64,000 nt of DNA from Halobiforma lacisalsi AJ5 (GTDB lineage: Archaea > Halobacteriota > Halobacteria > Halobacteriales > Natrialbaceae). The stretch lies in contig NZ_CP019285.1 of the NCBI RefSeq assembly GCF_000226975.2, positions 806,001-870,000 of the forward strand. The letters run 5' to 3'. Below, piece by piece: positions 1 through 9,639 of this stretch; the stretch's first letter is position 1, and the number at the start of each line of letters is the position of its first letter. The notes under the pieces were generated by a model. The model worked only from the letters and a program-made list of their open reading frames with translations, did not search any database and was not told the origin of the DNA. Position numbers and translations under genes: made by a program.

Positions 1-50
1 GACAATCAGGGCGTTTATCCCGACGCAGTAATATCCTTTTACCGATCACG

Positions 51-1163
51 ATGCAGGCACTGCACGCCCGGTACCCGTTCCTCGAGGCCGCCCGCGAGAC
101 CGTTGCCACGGAGGCGGTCGACCTCGCCACCGTCGTCGAACGGGACCGGGCGGTCGTCGAGCGCGCCACCCAACGCGTGATTACCGCGCTCGAGGACGGG
201 GAGGTCGGCGACGCCCATCGGGACACCCGCACCGAGTTGCTCTCCTACCCGGTCGCGCGCGTCCTGGTTTCGATGGTCGACGAGCGCGTCCTCGTCCGGA
301 AGTACGCCCGCGCGGAGGCCGCGACGGCCTACGAGCGGTTCACCGAGGACATGGCCGACACGACCGAACTGAAAAGCGTCGAGTCGACCGGCCTCGACCT
401 CGAGGAGTTGCTCGACGAGTTCGACCTCGCGGCGGCGGTCCGCGAGACCGGTGCGGACGGACGCGGCAAGTACCGAATCGACGTCGGGACCTACCTCCCG
501 CTGGCCGAGGACCTCTGGGACGACGAGTGGCGGCTTGTTAACCGGTCGTTGGCGGACGGGGAAGTCCCCCTCTCGGAGGAGGAACTGCTGACGCTCGTCC
601 GCGAGGCGATCCGGAACCGCATCGACGAGGGGCTCCCCTTCGACGTGCCCGACGCGATCGCGACCGAACTCGAGGCCGAGGCCGACGAGATCAGGCGGGT
701 GCTCGCCGATCTCGATCTCACACGCGAGATCGATACCGTCGTCCCCGAACTGTTCCCGCCGTGCATGAAGGCGCTGCTGGACGACGTCCAGAAGGGCGAA
801 CACCTGCCCCACCACTCCCGCTTTGCCATCACCTCGTTCCTGACGAGCATCGGCATGACGACCGACGAGATCGTTGATCTCTACCGGGTGAACTCCTCGT
901 TCGGCGAGGAGATGACGCGCTACCAGACCGAACACATCCGCGGGGAAACGTCGCCGACGGAGTACTCGCCGCCCTCCTGTGCGACGATGCAGTCCTACGG
1001 GGACTGCGTGAACAAGGACGACCTCTGTGAGCGCATCCCCCACCCGATGGCCTACTACGAGGAGCGAATCGACGACGCCGACGACGAGGAACTCGAGGAC
1101 TGGCGGGGAGGGGACGACGACTCGGAGGCCGAAGCCAGCAGCGAAGCGGCAAGCGCCGAGTAG
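51..1163 (+). CDS. priL: DNA primase large subunit PriL
   Basis: Regulatory subunit of the archaeal/eukaryotic-type primase. It partners with PriS to make RNA/DNA primers and carries a 4Fe-4S cluster. The 370-aa product has an alpha-helical N-terminal half and four C-terminal cysteines placed as expected for the cluster: C238 (PPCMK), C310 (PPSC), C319 (GDC) and C326 (DLC). The start MQALHARYPFLEAA matches the family N-terminus. A T-rich box (about 31-41) lies only 10-20 nt before the ATG, consistent with leaderless transcription. The acidic, low-complexity C-tail (about 345-370) is typical of haloarchaea. The next gene is convergent. The family assignment is firm. Confidence 0.93.
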   Translation: MQALHARYPFLEAARETVATEAVDLATVVERDRAVVERATQRVITALEDGEVGDAHRDTRTELLSYPVARVLVSMVDERVLVRKYARAEAATAYERFTEDMADTTELKSVESTGLDLEELLDEFDLAAAVRETGADGRGKYRIDVGTYLPLAEDLWDDEWRLVNRSLADGEVPLSEEELLTLVREAIRNRIDEGLPFDVPDAIATELEAEADEIRRVLADLDLTREIDTVVPELFPPCMKALLDDVQKGEHLPHHSRFAITSFLTSIGMTTDEIVDLYRVNSSFGEEMTRYQTEHIRGETSPTEYSPPSCATMQSYGDCVNKDDLCERIPHPMAYYEERIDDADDEELEDWRGGDDDSEAEASSEAASAE

Positions 1164-1193
1164 TGGCCGAACCACGGCTGCGGCGACGCCACC

Positions 1194-1685
1194 TTACTCG
1201 AGGGGCCGTTCGGCCGTGCTCTCCTCACGGCGACGCGTGACGTTCCGTCGCGTCGGCTCTCGGTCGCTTTGGCGGTCGGCGGATCCGGGAGCGGACGCCG
1301 ATTCGGACTCGAGGACGGATCCGGAGTCGGAGTCGGAGCCACGGGCCCGCCCGGGTTCGTGGTCGGCTCCGGACTCGTACCCTGAATCGAAGTCGGAGTC
1401 AGAGTCGGACTCGGATCCGGATCCGGACCCACGAAGCGACTCCCGTATCACGAGTCCGACCGCGAGCGCCACGAGAACGGCGAGTGTCCCGGCGGCCCCC
1501 GCCGGACTGAGCATCACTGACGGCCGCAAGACCAGCGACGACCCGAGTACCGCCAACGCAATGCCGCCGACGAGCGGCCATAGCAACGGTGACGACAGGG
1601 AGAGCGGGAGCGAGACCGAGCGCTGTGACCGACCGTGACCGTCGGCTGTCGCCCCGTCATCGGACTCGTCCACAAAACATGTCAC
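1194..1685 (-). CDS. Two-helix membrane protein with Ser/Asp/Glu-rich tail
   Basis: Unrecognised 163-aa protein. After about 30 polar residues come two hydrophobic segments (about 32-52 and 60-80), then a long tail made of repeated S-D, S-E and G-S dipeptides (about 85-145) and a basic end. The layout suggests a membrane anchor with a disordered cytoplasmic tail. No ATG fits the frame, and a GTG at 1683-1685 is the only reasonable start; the ATG at 1678-1680 is out of frame. The gene is convergent with priL. The repetitive tail makes database hits outside the membrane part unreliable. Confidence 0.6.
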   Translation of the reverse strand: MTCFVDESDDGATADGHGRSQRSVSLPLSLSSPLLWPLVGGIALAVLGSSLVLRPSVMLSPAGAAGTLAVLVALAVGLVIRESLRGSGSGSESDSDSDFDSGYESGADHEPGRARGSDSDSGSVLESESASAPGSADRQSDREPTRRNVTRRREESTAERPLE

Positions 1686-1732
1686 TCACACTATGTGAAA
1701 AAGCTGCCGGCTGTGTAGGCTTCGGCGGCCGA

Positions 1733-1987
1733 TCAGACCGCGCTCTGGGCGTCCGCGTCGTCGAGACCGTCGTCGGGGTCGTTCAGGATGTACGCCAGGC
1801 CGATCCCGACCGCGGTCAGCAGAACGATGAAGCCGATGATCGCGCCGACGAGCAGTTCCGCGCCGTCCTGGGAGAGCACACCGCCGTCACCGCCGTAGGT
1901 GTAGCCGATACCAATCATGGCCCCCAGCATCAACAGGACCGAAGAGACGGCGAGGACGATTTCGATAATTCGCTCACGCTCGAGCAT
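1733..1987 (-). CDS. Small two-helix membrane protein
   Basis: 84-aa protein with two clear transmembrane segments (about 7-28 and 45-68) separated by a short Gly/Asp loop, and an acidic C-terminus (NDPDDGLDDAD). It looks like one of the short conserved haloarchaeal membrane proteins; no function is known. It has an ATG start at 1985-1987. It lies downstream of htpX on the same strand, 105 bp after that gene's stop, so the two may be co-transcribed and it could act at the membrane with HtpX, but that is only context. Confidence 0.7.
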   Translation of the reverse strand: MLERERIIEIVLAVSSVLLMLGAMIGIGYTYGGDGGVLSQDGAELLVGAIIGFIVLLTAVGIGLAYILNDPDDGLDDADAQSAV

Positions 1988-2092
1988 TATAGGACCGATT
2001 TCTTCGGCCGGATCAAAAGCGCTTCGAAGGCCTCGAGCGTCGGAGGACTGAACGTCGATCGACGTTACGGCAAAGGAACGGGAAAGAGCCGT

Positions 2093-2980
2093 TCAGACGG
2101 TCATTTCCCGCTCGAGCTCGCGCAGTTGCTCGACGCGGCGTTCGGTCGGCGGGTGGGTGCTGAACAGGCGGCCGACGACGCCGGACTTGATCGGGATGAT
2201 GAAGAAGGCGTTCATCTCGGCCTCCTCTCGCAGGTCGTCTTTGGGCACCTTGTCCATCTCGCCCGAGATCTTCAGCAGGGCCGAAGCCAGCGCCGTCGGG
2301 TTGCCGGTGATCGCGGCGGCACCCCGGTCGGCGGCGTACTCGCGGTACCGAGAGAGCGCCCGGATCAGCAGGTAGCTGATGATCCAGACGATAAGCGAGA
2401 CGAGGATGGCGACGACGACGCCACCACCGCCCTGGCGGCCGCGGCCGTGGCCGCCGCCGAAGAACGCCCCCCAGCGGACGATCATGAACGCGATCGTCGA
2501 GAGGAACGAGGCGATGGTCATCACCATCATGTCCCGGTTCTTGACGTGGGCGAGTTCGTGCGCGAGGACGCCGTCGACCTCCTCCTGATCGAGCGACCGC
2601 AGGAGGCCGGTCGTCACCGCGACGGCCGCGTTCTTCTGGTTTCGGCCGGTCGCGAAGGCGTTGGGAACGTCCGAGTCGATCACCGCGACCTTCGGTTTGG
2701 GGAGGTCGGCCTGCTGGGAGAGCCGCTCGATCGAGGCGTGAAGCTGTGGGTACTCGTCGGCCGATACCTTCCGCGCGCCCATGCTCCGGAGCGTGAGCGT
2801 GTCGCTGAAGTAGTACTGGACCAGGGACATCCCGCCGAACAGCATCCCGAAGACGAGCAGGTTCGCGCCGCCCACGAGGTAGGCGGTGAGCACGCCCGCG
2901 AAGACGATATACAGCGCGAACAACAGGAACATCGTCAGGAACATTCGGAACCGAAGCCCCCAGTCCGCCTGCCAGTTCAT
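2093..2980 (-). CDS. htpX: HtpX-type M48 membrane zinc metalloprotease
   Basis: Membrane-bound protease of family M48 that degrades misfolded membrane proteins. The start used is ATG at 2978-2980 (MNWQADWGLRFRM); upstream in-frame codons give a basic extension unlike the family. The 295-aa product has two N-terminal membrane segments (about 12-35 and 38-56), the zinc motif HELAH at 141-145 with catalytic Glu, two more hydrophobic segments (about 152-170 and 182-205), and the third-ligand region YREYAADRGA. A Gly/His-rich loop (GGGHGRGRQGGGG) sits between the later membrane segments. Length and topology are normal for the family. Confidence 0.92.
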   Translation of the reverse strand: MNWQADWGLRFRMFLTMFLLFALYIVFAGVLTAYLVGGANLLVFGMLFGGMSLVQYYFSDTLTLRSMGARKVSADEYPQLHASIERLSQQADLPKPKVAVIDSDVPNAFATGRNQKNAAVAVTTGLLRSLDQEEVDGVLAHELAHVKNRDMMVMTIASFLSTIAFMIVRWGAFFGGGHGRGRQGGGGVVVAILVSLIVWIISYLLIRALSRYREYAADRGAAAITGNPTALASALLKISGEMDKVPKDDLREEAEMNAFFIIPIKSGVVGRLFSTHPPTERRVEQLRELEREMTV

Positions 2981-3240
2981 ACTCGAAAGTAGGGCTCGAG
3001 GCGAATAAGTGTCACCGACCGTACCTGGCCGTCGTCCCCGGGTGTCCCGGCTGTCCAAGGCTGACCGAGAGCCGACGGGGAGTCGAGAACCCCTTCGTTT
3101 CGCATGGAACCCCCTCGTTTCGTGTGGAGTTTTCACATTCTGAGGACGGCGGGATAGCGGCCGGCATCGGCGCTCGAGGCCACGGCAACGCCGCGGGGGA
3201 GAGCGCGCCGCTTAACTTTCGCAGTCCCCAAGCGGGAACA

Positions 3241-4437
3241 ATGAGTCAGTCGCGCGCGTTCTGTCCCCGGTGTGGGGATCCGGTACCCGAACGACCGACC
3301 GAGGAGGGGGACGGAGCCGCCGACCCCCTCCGGCCGGGCGCGGAGGTCGAACTCTGCGATTCGTGTTACTTCGACGAGTTCGACTTCGTCGACGCGCCCG
3401 ATCGCATCGAGGTCCGGGTCTGCTCCCAGTGTGGCGCGGTCCATCGGGGCAACCGGTGGGTCGACGTCGACGCCAGGGACTACACCGACATCGCGATCGA
3501 GGAGGTCAGCGAGGCCCTGGCCGTCCACGTCGACGTCTCCGACGTCGCCTGGCAGGTCGAACCCGAGCAGGTCGACGAGAACACGATCCGGATGCACGCC
3601 TACTTCACGGGGGTCGTCCGGGGAACGCCGGTAGAGGAGACGGTCACGGTGCCGGTCAAAATCTCCCGCGAAACCTGTGACCGCTGTGGCCGGATCGCCG
3701 GCGACTACTACGCCAGCATCGTCCAGATCCGCGCAGAGGGCCGCACGCCGACGGGCGAGGAGACCGACCGCGCCGAGGAGATCGCCCACGAGATCGTCGC
3801 CGACATGGAGGCGACGGGCGACCGCAACGCCTTCGTCACCGAGATCGGCGAGACCGACGACGGGCTGAACATCAAGGTCTCGACCAACAAGATCGGCAAG
3901 AAGATCGCCAACAAGACCGTCGAGGAGTTCGGCGGCACCGTCAACGACGCCGAGACCCTCGTAACCGAGGACGAGGACGGCAACGAGGTCTACCGGGTCA
4001 CCTTCGCCGTCCGCCTGCCGCCGTACACGCCCGGCGACGTCATCGACCTCGAGGACGACGACGAGGGGCCAGTGCTGGTCCGCAGCGCCCACGGCAATCT
4101 CAAGGGCGTCCGGGTGACCACCGGCGAACGGTACGAGGCCAGCCACGAGGACGGCGCGTCCCCCGACGCGCGCAAACTGGGCGAACACGACGACGCCGAG
4201 CGGACGACCGTCGTCACGGTCGAGGACGAGAACGCCGTGCAGGTGCTCGATCCCGAGACCTACCAGGCGACGACCGTCGCCCGCCCGGACTACTTCGATC
4301 CCGACGCGGAGACGGTCCCCGTGCTGAAGAGTCGCGCTGGGGTGCACGTCCTCCCGGATCCCGACCCGGACGCCGACGAGGGGAACGACGAGGGCTACTA
4401 CGACCCGTACGAACACGACCCCAATACCGATGTGTAA
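3241..4437 (+). CDS. NMD3-family ribosome-associated zinc protein
   Basis: Archaeal homologue of NMD3, which in eukaryotes binds the 60S subunit during export; the archaeal role is thought to be in large-subunit maturation. The 398-aa product begins MSQSRAFCPRCGDPVP and contains the NMD3 N-terminal zinc-binding CxxC pairs: C8/C11, LCDSC, VCSQC and TCDRCGR. A conserved beta-rich region follows, and the C-terminus is acidic and Asp/Pro-rich. The start at 3241 is preferred because the longer in-frame extension to 3124 is not acidic and begins before the cysteine motif. Its last 8 bp overlap the next gene, so the two are probably translationally coupled. Confidence 0.88.
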   Translation: MSQSRAFCPRCGDPVPERPTEEGDGAADPLRPGAEVELCDSCYFDEFDFVDAPDRIEVRVCSQCGAVHRGNRWVDVDARDYTDIAIEEVSEALAVHVDVSDVAWQVEPEQVDENTIRMHAYFTGVVRGTPVEETVTVPVKISRETCDRCGRIAGDYYASIVQIRAEGRTPTGEETDRAEEIAHEIVADMEATGDRNAFVTEIGETDDGLNIKVSTNKIGKKIANKTVEEFGGTVNDAETLVTEDEDGNEVYRVTFAVRLPPYTPGDVIDLEDDDEGPVLVRSAHGNLKGVRVTTGERYEASHEDGASPDARKLGEHDDAERTTVVTVEDENAVQVLDPETYQATTVARPDYFDPDAETVPVLKSRAGVHVLPDPDPDADEGNDEGYYDPYEHDPNTDV

Positions 4438-5626
4438 CGGTGACGAGCCGACCGACCCCGGGACCGAACGACCCGGGGCCGCTATCGAGGACGAGGCCAT
4501 CGCTCGAGCGGACGCGCCGCTCGCCGCCGTCGTCGAGAAACCCCGTGCGGAGACCGCGATCGAGTCACTGCGCGCAGAGGGGGTCTACGACGACTCCCGG
4601 CGCGTGCGCGAGGCCCGGGAGCGACGCGACGCGAGGCCAGTAGACGGTACGACCGAGTCGATAGCGGCGGCCGAGGACCGGGACAGGGTCGCCCTACCAA
4701 TCACCGAACCGCCGACCGAAACCCGGGTGCTCGAGGTCGTCCGCCAACTCGAGCCCGAGTTCAGGACCCGGGATCTCGCGGACCTGCTGGCGGAACGGGG
4801 CTGGGGCGACGACGATCTCGAGCGTGCCCCGGGGTCGTGGGCGGTCGTCGGGTCGGTCGTCCTGGTGTCGATCCCCGAGAACTGTCCCGACGAGACCGAA
4901 GTCGCCGAGGCGCTGCTCGAGTTACACGGCGAGGCCGACAGCGTGCTCGCGGACGAGGGAATCGAAAACGACGGTGCGGCCGGCACCTACCGCGAGCCCC
5001 GGACCCGGCTGCTCGCGGGCGAGTCGGACACGGAGACGATTCACACCGAGCACGGTACCCGATACGGACTCGACCCCGCGACGGTGATGTTCTCGCCGGG
5101 CAACCAGGCCGAGCGGGCGCGCATGGGCGAGATCTGTACCGAGGGCGAACGGGTGTTCGACATGTTCGCCGGCATCGGCTACTTCACCCTGCCGATGGCC
5201 AGAAGCGGCGCGCAGGTGACCGCGACCGAGATCAACCCGACCGCGTTCCGCTACCTGCTCGAGAACGCCGTGCTCAACGACGTCTCGGATCGCGTCGACG
5301 CCTACATGACCGACTGTCGCGACCTCGCGAGCGAGGTGGAGGCCGACCGGGTCGTGATGGGCTACTACGGGAGCGACGACGGCGGGGAGACGAGAGCCGA
5401 CGAGGCCCACGAGTTCCTCGACCACGCCCTCGAGGCGCTCGTCTCCGGCGGCGTCGTCCACTACCACGAGGCGACCCCCGAGTCGCGGCTCTGGGAGCGG
5501 CCGGAGGGGCGACTCGAGGCGGCCGCCGAGACGGCCGGTCGGTCGCTCGAGGTCCTCGAGCGCCAACGGGTGAAAAGCCACAGCGCAGGCGTCGAACACG
5601 TCGTGCTGGACGTGCAGGTGTACTGA
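4430..5626 (+). CDS. Trm5/TYW2 (Taw2)-family tRNA-modifying SAM enzyme
   Basis: SAM-binding class I enzyme of the Trm5/TYW2 group, which acts on G37 of tRNA-Phe (m1G methylation or wyosine side-chain transfer). The 398-aa product has an extended N-terminal domain and the SAM motif VFDMFAGIGYFTLPMA (242-257), followed by ATEINPTAFRYL (about 265-276). At the position where Trm5 has an N-L-P-type catalytic motif it has GYYGS (311-315), followed by VHYHEATP. This favours the TYW2/Taw2 aminocarboxypropyl-transferase branch over the m1G methylase; that choice is inference. It overlaps the NMD3 gene by 8 bp, so an RNA-processing operon is likely. Confidence 0.82.
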   Translation: MCNGDEPTDPGTERPGAAIEDEAIARADAPLAAVVEKPRAETAIESLRAEGVYDDSRRVREARERRDARPVDGTTESIAAAEDRDRVALPITEPPTETRVLEVVRQLEPEFRTRDLADLLAERGWGDDDLERAPGSWAVVGSVVLVSIPENCPDETEVAEALLELHGEADSVLADEGIENDGAAGTYREPRTRLLAGESDTETIHTEHGTRYGLDPATVMFSPGNQAERARMGEICTEGERVFDMFAGIGYFTLPMARSGAQVTATEINPTAFRYLLENAVLNDVSDRVDAYMTDCRDLASEVEADRVVMGYYGSDDGGETRADEAHEFLDHALEALVSGGVVHYHEATPESRLWERPEGRLEAAAETAGRSLEVLERQRVKSHSAGVEHVVLDVQVY

Positions 5627-5659
5627 CGATCCCGAAGGCCGCAGTTCCGACTCAGTCGG

Positions 5660-5735
5660 GGTACTGAATCAGTTCCGGCGTAACCGCGACCAGGGCGAGG
5701 GTTGCGCCGGTACATCGGGACAGCGATCCGTACCC
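5660..5735 (+). repeat. Dispersed hairpin repeat, copy A
   Basis: Imperfect copy of a roughly 70-bp element found five times in this window. Layout: a lead-in ending CAGTTCC, a hairpin, then a conserved tail GGTACATCGGGACAGC...CCGTAC. Left arm 5675-5687, right arm about 5698-5710; one arm change keeps a G-U pair. It lies about 40 nt downstream of the methyltransferase stop codon. The rest of the 300-bp gap holds an AT-rich stretch (5807-5870) that could carry the protease promoter, and the palindrome listed next. Confidence 0.75.
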
Positions 5736-5889
5736 CGCACCGACATCGAAAATCGTGAGCGATTTCTGACCGAATCGTCGACAGTGATCTCGAGCGGACA
5801 GTACCTCTAATTGTTAAATCTTGTGGCCGATTTCCAATGCGAATAACGCTCATAGTAACTAATCAAACTCACCGTGGGATCAAGTCACA

Positions 5890-5916
5890 GGCGCGAAATT
5901 TGAACGAGTTCGCGCC
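5890..5916 (+). promoter_or_regulatory. Palindrome just before the protease start
   Basis: Perfect 8-bp inverted repeat GGCGCGAA (5890-5897) / TTCGCGCC (5909-5916) with an 11-nt spacer, ending 10 nt before the ATG at 5927. It could be an operator or a hairpin in the 5' untranslated region that gates translation of the exported protease. Only the symmetry is visible; no known regulator is recognised. Confidence 0.4.
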
Positions 5917-5926
5917 ATGAAAAGAC

Positions 5927-8900
5927 ATGAGCGACACACCACGGTTACAATCGAAATCGACTATATCACGTAGCATAGCGGTCGTATTCGCGCTCCTGAT
6001 GGTGACATCGGCACCCGCGATGGCGTTTGCGGGAGCCTCCGGGGGAACCCAGACGGAAGCCGCGATCAACGACGAACGGACGAACGTCTCGCCGGCGGTA
6101 GACGAGACGGTGCTGGACCGGGACGAACCGTTCGAGATGGTTCTCCGATTCGAATCCGCGGACGTCTCCGACTCGATGACGGAGGCCGAAGCGGTTAGCG
6201 CGTTGCAGGCCCACGCCGAGCGGACCCAGTCGGACGCGCTCTCCTGGATCGAACGCACCGACGGGGTCGAGTACCGGAACGACTTCTGGCTCGCGAACGC
6301 GGTCCTCGTCGAGGTCGAACCGTCGACGGTCGGCCCGAAGCGAATCGCCGAAGCGACCGGTGCGGAGAGCGTCCACGCTAATTTCGAGGTCAGCACGCTC
6401 GATGGCGAGAACGCGTCCGAAAGCGACGCGGAGGCCGACGATACGGCCGACAGGGACGCCGAGGCGGACACGGCCGGATCGATCAACGCCGCCGAAAACG
6501 TCACCTACGGCCTCGAGATGATCAACGCGCCCGACGTCTGGGAGGAATACGACACCAAGGGCGAGGGTGCAGGCGTCGCCGTCCTCGACACGGGGCTCGA
6601 CGCCGACCACCCCGACCACGAGATCGCACCGGAGAACTGGCAGCAGTTCGACGGCTCGGGGGAGCCGATCGAGACCGAGCCGAACGACGGCAACGGCCAC
6701 GGAACCCACGTGAGCGGAACCGTCGTCGGCCCCGAGGACCCGGCGGGTGACGTCCCCGCGTACGGCGTCGCCCCGGAGGCGGAGCTCTACCACGGGAAAG
6801 TCCTCGAGGACGACGGCAGCGGGACGTTCGCACAGATCGTCGCGGGCATGGAGTGGGCCGTCGACGACACCGACGCCGACGTCGTGACGATGAGTCTCGG
6901 CGTCGACGGCTACGAGAGCGAAATGGTCGAACCCTCCGAGAACGCACGCGATGCCGGCGTCGTACTCGTCGCCTCGGCCGGAAACTCCGGACAGGGCGTA
7001 AGCGGCGCGCCCGGGAACGTGTACCCGAACTTCGCGAGCGGCGCGGTCGACGAGAACGGCGAAGTCGCTGGCTTCTCGAGCGGCGAACTGATCGAAACCG
7101 ACGGGGCGTATCCGGACGCGCCCGAGTACTGGCCCGACGAGTACGTCGTGCCGAACGCGGCCGCGCCGGGCGTCGATGTCTTGAGTTCGGTCCCCGGCGG
7201 CGGGTACGACGGGACCTTCTCGGGAACGTCGATGTCCGCCCCGCACAAGGCAGGTACGTTCGCGCTGCTGGTGTCGGCCTCCGACGGCGAGGCCGACCGG
7301 GAACTGCTGTACGAGGCAGTCGAGACCACCGCCTGGCAGCCCGACGGCGTCGAGGAGGAGCCAAACACCGAGTACGGACACGGTATCATCGACGCCGCGG
7401 CCGCGGCCGACCTGGTCGCGCTCGATAGCGGCGTCGAGGGGACCGTCACCGACGCCGACGGGACCCCCATCGGGGGAGCCGTCGTCGAACTCGACGATAG
7501 AAGCACCGAAACGGACGAAAGCGGCGCGTACAGCCACGTCGCTGCGCCAGGAGAGTACACGGTGACCGCGGACGCGTTCGGCTACGAGAGCGTGAGCGCG
7601 GACGTGACCGTCGAGGAGAACGAAACGACCGAACAGGACTTCGAGTTAGGCGACGCGCTCGACGTCGAACTGGCGAGCGGCCAGCCCGACGGCGTCGAGG
7701 GCGGTCAGACCATCGAAGCGACCGTCACCGCTGCGAACGCGGAGTCGATCACCGTCGACCTCGCGGGCGACTACGACGAGGCGGACGCGACCCTGTTCGT
7801 CGACGGCGAGGAAGCCACCTTCGGCGAGGAAGTCGACCTCGGCGGTCCCGTCTCGGGCGACCTGACCGTCGCCGTCGAGACGACCGAGGACACAGAAGGA
7901 GAGCTCTCGCTCGAGCACACGATCGCCGGTCTGAACGACGAGATTACGGTGACGACCGGCCCGACGACGGTGTTCGAGGACTTCGTCCCAGTCGCCGTCG
8001 TCGACGACGCCGGTGCACACGGCAGCGATGTCGCGGACGTGCTCGATGCGACGCTCTCGCCGATGTACAACCCCGAAGTGACCACGTCCGAGGAGGCCAT
8101 GGACGGATACGACGTCGTCGTCGTCCAGAACATCGACCCCGCCGCTGCGGAAGCGTTCGCCGAGGCGACCGGCGACCGCGACACCGGCGTCGTCTACCTC
8201 GACCAGTGGGGAGTAGACAGCAACGGCATCCCCGAACACTCCGAGGCGACCGGTGAACCGGACGCGACCTACCAGGACGATCTCGCCGCGCCGCCGATCG
8301 GCTACGAACTGACCGCGGATCACGAGATCTTCGAGGGCATCGGTGAAGCGGGTGAGACGGTCGAACTGCACGACGCCCTCTTCGGCGACCACACCTGGTT
8401 CGAAGGAACGGAGTACGACGTACTCGCCGAGACGACCACCGGCGACGGCGTGACGGCCGGCAGCGGCTTCGCCGTCGACGACCGGAGCGCGACGGTGTTC
8501 GCCTCGAGCCTCGGCTACACGACGTTCGTCGGCAGCGACGACTACACCGACGAGGCCGACGCGATCCTCGCGAACGCCGTCGAGTACGTCGTCCCGGAAC
8601 CCGCACCGAACTTCCAACTCGAGGTGCTCGGGACGAACGAGCCGATCATCGAGGGCGAGAACCTGACCGTCGACGTCGCCGTCGAGAACGACGGCGTCGA
8701 GCCCGGAACACAGACCGTCACGCTCGGGAACTTCGACGGCGACGTCGTCGACGACGCGACGGTCGACCTGGAGGACGGCGAGTCGACCGTCGTCTCGCTG
8801 ACCTGGGAGACCGACGAGACCGACGTCGGTACCGGAAACGTGACCGTCGCGAGCGAGGACGACGCGATCGACTACGAACTGACGGTCCACGAGGAGCCAG

Positions 8901-9493
8901 ACGGGCTGCTCACCTTCGGCGACGGCGACCACGTCGGGACCGTCGAAGGGACGGTCGACGTCGAGATCGCCACGACGGCCGACGCCGTCGCCGGCTACGA
9001 AACCCAGGTCCGCTTCGACCCGGACGTGCTGCAAGTCGAGCGCGTCGAGGGCGGCGACCTGGGCGAGCCGATGACGGGAATCGACAACGAAAACGGGACG
9101 CTCTCGCTCGCACAGGCGCAGGGCCAGGACGCCAACGCGTCCACGCTCGCCGTCGTCGAATTCGCGATCGTCGACGACGCGCCCGAGGGCGGCACCGAAC
9201 TGGTGTTCGACGAGGAGAACACCTACCTCAACGCCGAGGACGGCGACCTCGATATCCTGCCGGTCGACGGCACCGTCGAGACCGCCTGGCTCGGTGACGT
9301 CAACGCCGATGGCGAACTCAACACCTACGACGCGACGCTCACCCAGCAGTTCATCGCCGGCGAAGAGCCGACCGACACGTTCCACGCGGAACTCGCGGAC
9401 ATGAACGGGAACGGACAGGTCGACGCCGGCGACGTCACGATGATGCTCGAAGAGATCGTCGCCAGCCACGGCGCTGACGCGCTCGAGGCCTGA
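5927..9493 (+). CDS. Secreted subtilisin-like protease with cohesin-like and dockerin domains
   Basis: 1188-aa exported serine protease (S8 family). It has a Sec-type signal peptide (about 15-36, ending AMAFA) and a propeptide with an inhibitor-like region (about 55-160). The catalytic residues are visible: D221 in VLDTGLD, H258 in GNGHGTHVSG, oxyanion N353 in ASAGNSG, and S435 in SGTSMSAPH. After the catalytic domain come a carboxypeptidase-regulatory-like beta domain (about 503-575), further beta-rich regions, a CARDB-like domain (about 895-990), a cohesin-like domain (about 992-1118) and a C-terminal dockerin (about 1123-1180) with two calcium-loop repeats, GDVNADGELN and DMNGNGQVDAGD. The next gene encodes an anchored cohesin-like protein, a plausible docking partner. 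Confidence 0.9.
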   Translation: MSDTPRLQSKSTISRSIAVVFALLMVTSAPAMAFAGASGGTQTEAAINDERTNVSPAVDETVLDRDEPFEMVLRFESADVSDSMTEAEAVSALQAHAERTQSDALSWIERTDGVEYRNDFWLANAVLVEVEPSTVGPKRIAEATGAESVHANFEVSTLDGENASESDAEADDTADRDAEADTAGSINAAENVTYGLEMINAPDVWEEYDTKGEGAGVAVLDTGLDADHPDHEIAPENWQQFDGSGEPIETEPNDGNGHGTHVSGTVVGPEDPAGDVPAYGVAPEAELYHGKVLEDDGSGTFAQIVAGMEWAVDDTDADVVTMSLGVDGYESEMVEPSENARDAGVVLVASAGNSGQGVSGAPGNVYPNFASGAVDENGEVAGFSSGELIETDGAYPDAPEYWPDEYVVPNAAAPGVDVLSSVPGGGYDGTFSGTSMSAPHKAGTFALLVSASDGEADRELLYEAVETTAWQPDGVEEEPNTEYGHGIIDAAAAADLVALDSGVEGTVTDADGTPIGGAVVELDDRSTETDESGAYSHVAAPGEYTVTADAFGYESVSADVTVEENETTEQDFELGDALDVELASGQPDGVEGGQTIEATVTAANAESITVDLAGDYDEADATLFVDGEEATFGEEVDLGGPVSGDLTVAVETTEDTEGELSLEHTIAGLNDEITVTTGPTTVFEDFVPVAVVDDAGAHGSDVADVLDATLSPMYNPEVTTSEEAMDGYDVVVVQNIDPAAAEAFAEATGDRDTGVVYLDQWGVDSNGIPEHSEATGEPDATYQDDLAAPPIGYELTADHEIFEGIGEAGETVELHDALFGDHTWFEGTEYDVLAETTTGDGVTAGSGFAVDDRSATVFASSLGYTTFVGSDDYTDEADAILANAVEYVVPEPAPNFQLEVLGTNEPIIEGENLTVDVAVENDGVEPGTQTVTLGNFDGDVVDDATVDLEDGESTVVSLTWETDETDVGTGNVTVASEDDAIDYELTVHEEPDGLLTFGDGDHVGTVEGTVDVEIATTADAVAGYETQVRFDPDVLQVERVEGGDLGEPMTGIDNENGTLSLAQAQGQDANASTLAVVEFAIVDDAPEGGTELVFDEENTYLNAEDGDLDILPVDGTVETAWLGDVNADGELNTYDATLTQQFIAGEEPTDTFHAELADMNGNGQVDAGDVTMMLEEIVASHGADALEA

Positions 9494-9639
9494 CGAACCG
9501 AGACACGATAGCGGAGTCGGCAGCGAATCGAAATCGCCCCGCGGCGATTTCTTCGTCCTCGAGTCGATGGCGACGATGACGGGACGGTGATACGAGCGTC
9601 CCTGCACGCGACGAAGACGATATTTCGAACGTTACGACA

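Noticed and set aside
7646-9607. A 653-codon minus-strand frame opposite the protease C-terminus
   Set aside because: Antisense to clear cohesin and dockerin domains; the composition follows from GC-rich third positions, with no domain visible.
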